Below, one piece after another: positions 8,380 through 15,542 of a DNA stretch of 64,000 nt. Numbering within the stretch: position 1 is the stretch's first letter; every line of letters begins with the position of its first letter. The DNA lies in assembly GCF_000718025.1 (NCBI RefSeq), contig NZ_JODS01000027.1, positions 33,443 to 97,442 of the forward strand. Direction: 5' to 3'. The position numbers and the translations under genes are program-made. The notes below the pieces were generated by a model. The model saw nothing but the letters and a program-made list of their open reading frames with translations. It was not told the DNA's origin and did not search any database. This stretch comes from Kitasatospora purpeofusca (GTDB taxonomy: Bacteria > Actinomycetota > Actinomycetes > Streptomycetales > Streptomycetaceae).

Positions 8380-9153
8380 ATGGCCGAGCCCACCCCCGCC
8401 GACCGGGCAGCCACCCGGCGCCCGGTGACCGGCACGCTGCACTCCTGGGACCTGTCGACGGGCGTCGACGGCCCCGGCACCCGCTTCGTCGCCTTCCTCG
8501 CCGGCTGCCCGCTGCGCTGCCTGTACTGCCACAACCCCGACACCCGGCACATGCGCGACGGACAGCCCTCCTCCGCCGACGGGATCGTCCAGGAGGCCGC
8601 CAAGTACACCGCGTTCATCCGCGCCTCCGGCGGCGGCGCGACCGTCAGCGGCGGCGAGCCGCTCCTCCAGCCGGAGCTCACCGGAGAGCTGCTGCACCGC
8701 TTCAAGCACGAACTCGGCCTGCACACCGCGCTGGACACCTCCGGCTTCCTCGGCGCCCGCGCCACCGACGCGCTGCTCGCCGACACCGACCTCGTCCTGC
8801 TCGACATCAAGTCCTGGGACAACGCGCTCCACCGGCACCTGACCGGGCAGGAACTCGCCCCCACCCTGGAGTTCGCCCGCCGTCTGGCCGGTCTCGGCAC
8901 CGAGGTCTGGGTCCGCTTCGTCCTCGTCCCCGGCCTGACCGACGCCGCCGGGAACATCGAGGGCGTCGCCGCGTTCACGGCCTCGCTCGGCAACGTCACC
9001 CGGGTCGACGTCCTGCCCTTCCACAGACTCGGCGCCGCCAAGTGGCGCGCCCTCGGCCTCGACTTCCCGCTCGCCGACACCCCGGTGCCCACACCCGGCC
9101 GGACCGCCGAGGCCCGCGCCGTCTTCGAGGCGCACGGCCTGCACGCCGTCTGA
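8380..9153 (+). CDS. pflA: Pyruvate formate-lyase activating enzyme (radical SAM)
   Basis: This 257-residue radical-SAM protein has the cluster motif Cys43-x3-Cys47-x2-Cys50 (CPLRCLYC), then TVSGGEPLLQ for SAM binding and DLVLLDIKSWD downstream. It installs the glycyl radical on PflB using SAM and a reduced [4Fe-4S] cluster. Size and motifs match PflA. It follows pflB by 78 nt that include a hairpin. AAGGAG upstream of the ATG supports the start. A reductant such as flavodoxin would be needed and is not encoded in the window. Confidence 0.95.
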   Translation: MAEPTPADRAATRRPVTGTLHSWDLSTGVDGPGTRFVAFLAGCPLRCLYCHNPDTRHMRDGQPSSADGIVQEAAKYTAFIRASGGGATVSGGEPLLQPELTGELLHRFKHELGLHTALDTSGFLGARATDALLADTDLVLLDIKSWDNALHRHLTGQELAPTLEFARRLAGLGTEVWVRFVLVPGLTDAAGNIEGVAAFTASLGNVTRVDVLPFHRLGAAKWRALGLDFPLADTPVPTPGRTAEARAVFEAHGLHAV

Positions 9154-9175
9154 CCCGTGCCGGGAACGCTCGCAG

Positions 9176-9189
9176 GGGCCCATCGGACC
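9176..9189. promoter_or_regulatory. DevR-box-like element upstream of the decarboxylase
   Basis: GGGCCCATCGGACC is similar to the elements at 2097-2111 and 3233-3246 (shared pattern GGGNCCWTCGG). It lies about 95 nt before the decarboxylase start. Downstream, at about 9247-9275, a short GGGGCC/GGCCCC stem flanks the likely ribosome-binding stretch GACGAAAGG. Function is inferred. Confidence 0.4.
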
Positions 9190-9282
9190 GGTTCGCGTGC
9201 CTGCCGGTCGAGTCGCTCGTTATGATCACGGCCTCGCTGAGCCGAGCAGGGGCCCTACGACGACGAAAGGCCCCGCTCCACC

Positions 9283-10818
9283 ATGGCCCACCCGCTGCCT
9301 GAGCCTCATCCGCCCCGGTTCGGCGAAACCTTTCTGTCGCGGGATCAGCTGCCGCCCGCCGCCCACCCGAAGGTGCTGCGCGACGAACTCGTCGCCGCGG
9401 CGGAATGGGTGTCCGGCTATCTGAGCGAGCTGCCCGCGGGCCCGGTGGCCCGTCCGATGCCGCCGGGGCAGCGGGCGCGGCTGCGTGCGGGGAAGCTGGG
9501 CGCCCGGGCCGGGAACCTGGGCGGGGTGCTCGACTTCGTGCGGGACGAGATCGCCCCCTTCCCCACCGGGAACGGCCACCCGGCCTTCTTCGCCTGGGTC
9601 AACTCGCCGCCCGCACCGGCCGGCGTCATCGCCGAACTGCTGGCCAGCGCCGTCAACGCGACCTGCGGCATGGGCGAGAACGCCCTCATGGACCTGGAAC
9701 GCGGCACCGTGCGCATGCTCGCCGACCTGGCCGGACTCCCCGACGGCACCGGCGGGGTGCTGACCAGCGGCGGCTCCATGGCCAACCTGCTCGCCCTGGC
9801 CGCCGCCCGCACCTGGTTCCTCACCCGCCGCGGCTCCTCCGACGGCCCCGCATACGACCGCGACCACGCCCGGCTCACCCTCTACTGCAGCGCCCAGGCC
9901 CACATGTCCGTCGCCAGGGCCGCGGCCTGCATCGGCCTGCCCGCCCACCGGCTGCGCCCCGTCGCCACCGATGCGCACGACCGCCTGGACCCGGCCGCCC
10001 TGCGCGCCGCGGTCACCGCGGACCTGGACGCGGGCCTGCTGCCGTTCTGCACCGTCAGCACCCTGGGCACCACCGCGACCGGTGCCGTCGACCCGCTCGG
10101 ACCCGTCACGCGGCTGTGCCGGAGCATCGGCATGTGGCACCACGCGGACGGCGCCTGGGGCGGGCTGGGAGCCGCGGTGCCGACCCTGGCACACCTCTAC
10201 CAGGGAGTCGACGAGCTCGACTCGATGACCGTCGACCCGCACAAGACGCTCAGCGTGCCGGTGGGTTGCGGAGCCCTGCTCGTCCCGGACCCCGAGCACC
10301 TGCACACCGCCTTCGCGCACCGGGCCTCCTACCTCGCCGCCGACGAACCGGACGCGCTGCCCTGGCTGTCCCACACCACGATCGAGCTGACCCGCCCCGG
10401 CACCCGAGCCCTGGCCCTGTGGGCCACGCTGCAGCACCTGGGCCGCGAGGGTGTCACCGCCCTCATCGAGCACTACCTGTGCCTCGCCGAACAGTTGCGC
10501 ACCCGGATCACCAGCGAACCCCGGCTGGAACTGCTGGCAGGCGGCCCGTGGCCCGTCGCCTGCTTCCGGGTGACCGACCCGGGCAGCGGCGACCCGGACG
10601 CCTTCCACACCCGCGTGGCCCGCCGTGTGCAGGACAGCGGACGCGCCTACCTCGCCACCGTCGCCGTGCGCGGGCGCATCGTCCTGCGCGCCTGCCTGTG
10701 CAACTACCGCACCACCGAGGACGACCTCGACCTGCTGATCCGCGAAGTCCTCCACGCCGCCGACACCGACGGCCGCCCGGCCACCACCGCGACCGGGCGG
10801 CCTCCGGACCCTCGGTGA
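9283..10818 (+). CDS. Group II pyridoxal-phosphate-dependent decarboxylase
   Basis: This 511-residue protein is of the aromatic-L-amino-acid/glutamate decarboxylase type. Key signs are the HADGAWGG segment, which supplies the PLP-pyridine Asp, and Lys321 in DPHKTLSVP, the Schiff-base lysine. A long N-terminal region (PEPHPPRFGETFLSRDQLPP) precedes the fold. The substrate cannot be fixed from sequence; tryptophan, DOPA/tyrosine or glutamate types are all possible. Amino-acid decarboxylation consumes protons, which would suit a fermenting cell, but that link is inference. The neighbouring gene on the other strand is a PNPOx-like protein, so PLP metabolism may tie the two together. Confidence 0.88.
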   Translation: MAHPLPEPHPPRFGETFLSRDQLPPAAHPKVLRDELVAAAEWVSGYLSELPAGPVARPMPPGQRARLRAGKLGARAGNLGGVLDFVRDEIAPFPTGNGHPAFFAWVNSPPAPAGVIAELLASAVNATCGMGENALMDLERGTVRMLADLAGLPDGTGGVLTSGGSMANLLALAAARTWFLTRRGSSDGPAYDRDHARLTLYCSAQAHMSVARAAACIGLPAHRLRPVATDAHDRLDPAALRAAVTADLDAGLLPFCTVSTLGTTATGAVDPLGPVTRLCRSIGMWHHADGAWGGLGAAVPTLAHLYQGVDELDSMTVDPHKTLSVPVGCGALLVPDPEHLHTAFAHRASYLAADEPDALPWLSHTTIELTRPGTRALALWATLQHLGREGVTALIEHYLCLAEQLRTRITSEPRLELLAGGPWPVACFRVTDPGSGDPDAFHTRVARRVQDSGRAYLATVAVRGRIVLRACLCNYRTTEDDLDLLIREVLHAADTDGRPATTATGRPPDPR

Positions 10819-10876
10819 CCCTCGGGCCCACCGACGCCGCGCAGCCCGGACGTCGGCGCGCGAGGACGGCTGCCGC

Positions 10877-11557
10877 TCATCCCCCGCCGATGCGGCGACC
10901 GGTGACCTCGTCCGGAACGACGCGGACCCACAGGGGACGGCTGCCGCCCGCCCAAGGGGTGGCCCCCGGAAGCCGGAGCAGCCGTTGCTGCTCGTCCACG
11001 TCCTCGACGTGTTGCGCGGTGCCGACCATCAGCACGCTCCACCCCTCGCTCAGCCGGTCGTCGAGGTGGTCGATCTGGAACGACGCCGGTGAGTTCTCCG
11101 GTGGTGCGGCCGCACCGCCGGACGAGGTGCGGTAGACGACCGTGTGCCGGTCGACGGCGTAGTTCACCGGGTAGACCGAAGGAGCCGGATCGGCGGGCAG
11201 GCCCACCCGGCCCACGCCGTGGGTGCCGACCAGGTCCCAGCACTCGGGCTCGGTGAGGTGCCTCAGCAGCGGCCTCACCCCGGCCGCGGGCTCCGACTGC
11301 CCCGGCGGGGCGTCCGGCCGGTCCTCCAGGAGGTCCGTCCAGGTCATGCGAAGGGCGGCCGCCACCCGGACGAATCCAGCGGCGTCGAAACCGGGCCCGA
11401 CCTCCAGCAGGTGCCGCAGGTAGGCGGGCGCCATGGCGGCCTCGCGGGCGAGGGTCTCGTCGTCGACACCGAGTTGGCGGCGGCGTTCGTCGATCCGGCG
11501 CGCCACGTCGGCGGCGTTCGCCCGCCGGACGGCTTCGAGATCGGGATTGCGGGTCAC
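10877..11557 (-). CDS. HTH plus pyridoxamine-5'-phosphate-oxidase-like (split-barrel flavin) protein
   Basis: This 226-residue protein starts at GTG with GAGGAG 7-8 nt upstream. Residues about 10-75 form a helix-turn-helix of XRE type (RRRQLGVDDETLAREAAMAPAYL). The rest is a split beta-barrel typical of pyridoxamine-5'-phosphate-oxidase-like or F420/flavin-binding proteins, with the core VGRVGLPADPAPSVYPVNYAVD. Proteins with this HTH-barrel architecture are common in actinobacterial stress islands and may sense flavin or redox state. The ligand and target promoters are unknown. It is followed after 31 nt upstream by the chimeric gene and convergent with the decarboxylase. Confidence 0.8.
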   Translation of the reverse strand: MTRNPDLEAVRRANAADVARRIDERRRQLGVDDETLAREAAMAPAYLRHLLEVGPGFDAAGFVRVAAALRMTWTDLLEDRPDAPPGQSEPAAGVRPLLRHLTEPECWDLVGTHGVGRVGLPADPAPSVYPVNYAVDRHTVVYRTSSGGAAAPPENSPASFQIDHLDDRLSEGWSVLMVGTAQHVEDVDEQQRLLRLPGATPWAGGSRPLWVRVVPDEVTGRRIGGG

Positions 11558-11588
11558 GGTGGGCTCCTCGCCTCGTGGTCCGTACGGG

Positions 11589-11999
11589 TCAGGTCCGGAA
11601 GAGCGCGACCTTGAGAGCGCCGTTGTCCCCGGCGGCGGCGAAGACGTCGTACGCCTCCTGCATCTCGTCGAGGCCGAACCGGTGGGTGACCAGGCCGGAG
11701 ACGTCGATGCGGCCGGCGGCGAGCAGGTCGAGCAGCATCGGGGTGCTGTGGGTGTCGACCAGGCCGGTGGTGATGGTGACGTCCCGGATCCAGAGGTCTT
11801 GCAGGTGGAGGACGGCCGCGTCCGGGCGCAGTGCCGGCACCCGGGCGAGGGCCTGGGCACACGTGGCCGCCTCACCGACGACTTCGAGGTCCGGCTCGGC
11901 GTCCAGCAGGTCGCGCACGCCGCGCCGGACCACCTCGTGGTCGTCGAGCAGGAAGACCCGGACGGGCCACGGCGCCCGGGCGGCATCGGTCGTGTCCAT
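11589..11999 (-). pseudogene. Chimeric remnant: DevR-type receiver N-terminus fused to zinc alcohol dehydrogenase C-terminus
   Basis: The 136-residue reading frame is intact but composite. Residues 13-64 (VRVFLLDDHEVVRRGVRDLL onward) match the beginning of a NarL/DevR-family receiver, including the acidic pair Asp19-Asp20. Where the phospho-accepting Asp should follow (RPDxAVLD), the sequence reads RPDAAVLHLQDLW. From there (residues about 66-136) it matches the C-terminal end of a zinc-dependent alcohol dehydrogenase (RDVTITTGLVDTHSTPMLLD ... GALKVALF). The receiver lacks its phosphorylation site and any DNA-binding domain. The dehydrogenase lacks its catalytic and most cofactor-binding parts. 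I read it as an in-frame deletion scar between two same-strand genes, with the joint near 11800-11810. Confidence 0.8.
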
Positions 12000-12379
12000 C
12001 GGGCTGCTCCCTCACCACGCCCGGCCGCCCGGTGGCGGAACCGGTCATGCCACCGATTCTCGGTCCCGCGGCCGGACTCCGCAGCGGGGAGCGGCGGGAG
12101 CACCGCGCCCGGTCGGGTCACGCCGGGGCGCCCGGCCGGACCTCGACCCCGACGACGCCGTACGCCATCGGTCGGCGTTCGGGCGCCGCCCACCTCTTCG
12201 CGGCCGCCGACCTGGTACCGCGCCGAGGGGGCCGACGCGCACTCCCGGCGGTGAACACCTGCACGTAGAGGAAGCCGGCGCGTGATCAGATGGGAAGCCG
12301 CGCCCATGCCGGGCGAACGGCGGTCACGACGACACTCCGTCGGTCGGGCGTGGTCGGACTTCGCGGTGGAAGGAGATCC
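12000..12379. other. Spacer between the chimeric remnant and the SulP gene
   Basis: This 380-nt stretch lies between a minus-strand and a plus-strand gene and should hold divergent promoters. Open frames continue through it, but none shows a recognisable product. The plus-strand frame could extend the transporter by 30 residues to 12290, but AAGGAG before 12380 argues for the later start. I see no clear operator here. Confidence 0.5.
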
Positions 12380-15064
12380 ATGGCGCGCCACGGCGACGGC
12401 ACGGGCCGGTCCCGGCGCCGTTTCGTGCCCGCGGTGCCGGGAGCGACCGTACTCAGGGGTTACCGGCGGGGTCGGCTGCGTGGCGACGTGGTGGCCGGTC
12501 TGACGGTCGCGGCGTACCTGGTTCCCCAGGTCATGGCGTACGCCGGGGTCGCGGGCCTGCCGCCGGTCGCGGGCCTGTGGGCGATCCTGCCGGCGATCGG
12601 GGTGTACGCGCTTCTCGGCTCGTCCCGGCTGCTGTCGGTCGGACCCGAGTCGACGACCGCGCTGATGACTGCCACCGTGGTCGGGCCGCTCGCGAGCGGG
12701 GACCCCGGACGTTACGCCGTCCTCGCCGCGACGCTGGCCGTCGTGGTCGGAGGCTTGTGTCTGATGGCGTGGGCGCTGCGGCTCGGCTTCGTCGCCGACC
12801 TGCTCTCGAAGCCCGTCCTGATCGGCTATCTGACCGGGGTCGCCCTGATCATGATGGTTGATCAGCTGACGAAACTCACCGGTGTCCCCGTGACCGGTGA
12901 GCGCTTCCTTCCACAGCTGTGGTCCTTCGCCCGACACCTTCCCGAGGCGAACGCGGCCACCACCGCCCTGAGCGCCGCCGCCCTGCTTTTCCTGTTTACC
13001 ACCGCACGCTTCGTCCCCCGGCTGCCCGCGCCCCTGGTGGCCATCGTCCTGGGTACGGCGGCGGTGGCCGCGTTCGACTTGGAACAGCACGGCATCGACA
13101 CGATCGGAGCGATCCCCGGCGGGCTCCCCCACTTCTCCTGGCCGGACCTGGGCGAGCTGGACCGGCTGGTGCTGCCCGCCGTCGGCGTCCTCCTGGTCGG
13201 CTACACCGACATGATCCTCACCGCGCGGGCCTTCGCGTCAGAGGGCAGCGAGGGCAGCGGGGAGCGCCTCGACGCCGACCAGGAGCTGCTCGCCCTGGGC
13301 AGCACGAATCTCGGCGCCGGTCTCCTTTCCGGGTTCCCCGTCAGCAGCAGCGCCAGCCGGACCGCGCTCGCCAGGTCGACGGGCGGACGCACCCAGGTGT
13401 ACTCGCTGACAGCCGGCGCGTGCGTCCTCGCGGTGCTCCTTTTCCTCGGCCCGCTGCTGGGAGACCTGCCGGTGCCTGTGCTCGGTGCCGTCGTGGTGTT
13501 CGCCGCCGTGCGGATGATCGACCTGGCGGGTTTCCGCAGGCTGGCCTCCTTCCGCCGACGGGAACTGGTGCTGGCGATCGCCTGTACGGCCGGCGTCCTC
13601 GCGCTGGACATCCTGTACGGCGTGCTGGTGGCCGTGGCGCTGTCGGTGACCGAACTGCTGAGCCGGGTGGCGCGACCGCACGACGCGGTCCAGGGACTGG
13701 TACCCGGTCTGGCCGGCATGCACGACGTCGACGACTACTCGAAGGCCCGCACCATTTCCGGCCTGGTGGTGTACCGCTACGACTCCCCGCTGTTCTTCGC
13801 CAACGCCGAGGACTTCCGCCGCAGGGCGCTGGCCGCCGCCGACGACGGGACGGCCCCGGTGCGGTGGTTCGTCCTCAACACCGAGGCCAACGTCGAGGTC
13901 GACATCACCGCGCTGGACTCGGTGGACGCGCTGCGCCGGGAACTCGACCGGCGTGGCATCGTCTTCGCCGTGGCACGCGTCAAACAGGACCTGCGCGACC
14001 AACTGGACGCGTACGGCCTGACCGAGTCCGTCGGTCAGGGGCGCATCTTCCCCACACTGCCCACCGCGGTGGAGGCGTACCGGCTCTGGTGCGACAACGA
14101 ACCCGACACCGAACCCGACAGCGGCCGGCCCTTCTCCAGCCGCCACCTGGCCGAATGCCTGCGGGAGGGGGCCCACCGCTTCGGCTGGGCCGGGCGCGAA
14201 CCCGCCGGACGCGCCGAGGGCCGGCTGCTGGTCGGGACGGGCGTGGCGGCCTCCACCTACCCGGTGCTGATCACCCCGGCCGCCGCCGAGGTGCGGGCGA
14301 CGGCGGACGGCACGTTCGAGGTCCGGGTCAACGCGACCGACATCGGCACCGGCGCCCGCACGGTGCTGGCGGTAATCGCCGCGGAGGTCCTGGCCGCCCC
14401 GGTGGAGCGGATCACGATCGAGATCGGGCGCAGCGACCTGCCGCGCGGCGGAGTGGCGGGCGGCTCCAGCGGCACCTCCTCCTGGGGCTGGGCGGTGCAC
14501 GCGGCGGCATCCGAGCTGGCACACCGACTCGCCGCGGGCACGCCGGTGCCGGCGGAGGGCCTGTCGGCGAGCGCCGACACCCGGGAGCTCGTCGAGCAGG
14601 ACGCGGAGTACGCCCGGCACGCGTTCGGCGCGCAGTTCGCCGAGGTGCAGGTGGACCGGGACACCGGCGAGGTGCGACTGCGTCGACTGCTCGGGGTGTT
14701 CGCGGCCGGGCGGATCCTGAACCCGCTCACGGCCCGGTCACAGCTCCTCGGCGGCATGGTGATGGGGGCGTCGATGGCGTTGCTGGAGGATTCGACGATG
14801 GATCCGCTGTTCGGCGACCACGCCGAGCGGGACCTCGCCTCGTACCACGTCGCGGTGAACGCCGACGTCCCGGACGTCCAGGCGTACTGGATCGACGAAC
14901 GGGACGAGCACGTCAGCCCCATGGGATCGAAGGGCATCGGTGAGATCGGCATCGTCGGCACGGCCGCGGCGATCGCGAACGCGGTGCACCACGCGACCGG
15001 CGTACGGGTGAGGGAACTCCCCATCGGGGTGCGCGCCCTGGTGGCGCGGCTGGACGGGCCGTGA
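12380..15064 (+). CDS. SulP-family anion transporter with STAS domain fused to C-terminal part of a xanthine-dehydrogenase-type molybdenum subunit
   Basis: The 894-residue frame has two unrelated parts. Residues about 30-575 are a complete SulP permease: about a dozen hydrophobic segments beginning GDVVAGLTVAAYLVPQVMAYAG, a FPVSSSASRTALARSTGGRTQ loop, and a cytoplasmic STAS domain (VVYRYDSPLFFANAEDFRRR ... VEVDITALDSVDALRREL). From about residue 575 (PDSGRPFSSRHL) onward it matches the C-terminal third of xanthine/aldehyde dehydrogenase molybdopterin subunits, including GVFAAGRILNPLTARSQ and SPMGSKGIGEIGIVGTAAAI with the conserved Glu. The molybdenum half lacks its N-terminal domains, and the stretch between HAAASELAHRL and HAFGAQFAEV looks shorter than usual. 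The transporter may still work; the tail is probably a relic. AAGGAG sits 5 nt before the ATG. Confidence 0.85.
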   Translation: MARHGDGTGRSRRRFVPAVPGATVLRGYRRGRLRGDVVAGLTVAAYLVPQVMAYAGVAGLPPVAGLWAILPAIGVYALLGSSRLLSVGPESTTALMTATVVGPLASGDPGRYAVLAATLAVVVGGLCLMAWALRLGFVADLLSKPVLIGYLTGVALIMMVDQLTKLTGVPVTGERFLPQLWSFARHLPEANAATTALSAAALLFLFTTARFVPRLPAPLVAIVLGTAAVAAFDLEQHGIDTIGAIPGGLPHFSWPDLGELDRLVLPAVGVLLVGYTDMILTARAFASEGSEGSGERLDADQELLALGSTNLGAGLLSGFPVSSSASRTALARSTGGRTQVYSLTAGACVLAVLLFLGPLLGDLPVPVLGAVVVFAAVRMIDLAGFRRLASFRRRELVLAIACTAGVLALDILYGVLVAVALSVTELLSRVARPHDAVQGLVPGLAGMHDVDDYSKARTISGLVVYRYDSPLFFANAEDFRRRALAAADDGTAPVRWFVLNTEANVEVDITALDSVDALRRELDRRGIVFAVARVKQDLRDQLDAYGLTESVGQGRIFPTLPTAVEAYRLWCDNEPDTEPDSGRPFSSRHLAECLREGAHRFGWAGREPAGRAEGRLLVGTGVAASTYPVLITPAAAEVRATADGTFEVRVNATDIGTGARTVLAVIAAEVLAAPVERITIEIGRSDLPRGGVAGGSSGTSSWGWAVHAAASELAHRLAAGTPVPAEGLSASADTRELVEQDAEYARHAFGAQFAEVQVDRDTGEVRLRRLLGVFAAGRILNPLTARSQLLGGMVMGASMALLEDSTMDPLFGDHAERDLASYHVAVNADVPDVQAYWIDERDEHVSPMGSKGIGEIGIVGTAAAIANAVHHATGVRVRELPIGVRALVARLDGP

Positions 15065-15542
15065 AGTGCGAGCCTCGACCGCGCAGGTCGTCGGCCATCA
15101 GTGCCGGAGGAGGCAGGGCAGGAGGGGGGGTCGGGCAGGAGGGGCGGCCGCGCCGGAGGTGCAGCCGACCGACGCCCCCGCTCGTCCGGCCGTGCGCCGG
15201 GGCACCGGACGACGGCGGGGGCGAGCGCGGCGGCGGCGAGCAGGGCCGGGGTGCCGGTTCCGTCGGCGAGGACGGTCCACAGGTCACTGCCGTCGTCGCC
15301 CGGGAGGGCGTAGGCGAGGGTGCGGTCGTCGAGTGGCGAGTCCGAGCAGGGCTGCGCAGGCGGTGGTCCGGCGCAGGGCGGGCAGGCGAAGCAGCGCGCC
15401 CAGCCGCAGACGCGGTCCGCGGGCCCGCGGGGCGGGGCCGCGGGGCGGGGCCGCGGCCGGGGACGAGGAGGACCAGGACGAGCACACCGACGACCCGGGA
15501 CACCGCCGACCGGGGCCGGGCCGCAGCGGGTCGGTCGGGGTG
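15065..15542 (-). other. 478-nt gene-poor stretch, possibly a decayed small gene
   Basis: No clean gene is present. On the minus strand, one frame starts like a signal or membrane segment (MSRVVGVLVLVLLVPGRG). Another frame further on reads LDDRTLAYALPGDDGSDLW, with good codon bias, but is never properly closed. This pattern suggests a frameshifted remnant. The region also has a tandem GGGGCGGGGCCGC motif near 15430-15455. It lies downstream of arsO and beyond the end of the SulP fusion. Confidence 0.25.

Noticed and set aside
9283..10818. Decarboxylase considered as a dedicated glutamate acid-resistance enzyme
   Set aside because: No antiporter lies beside it, and the sequence does not separate glutamate from aromatic substrates.
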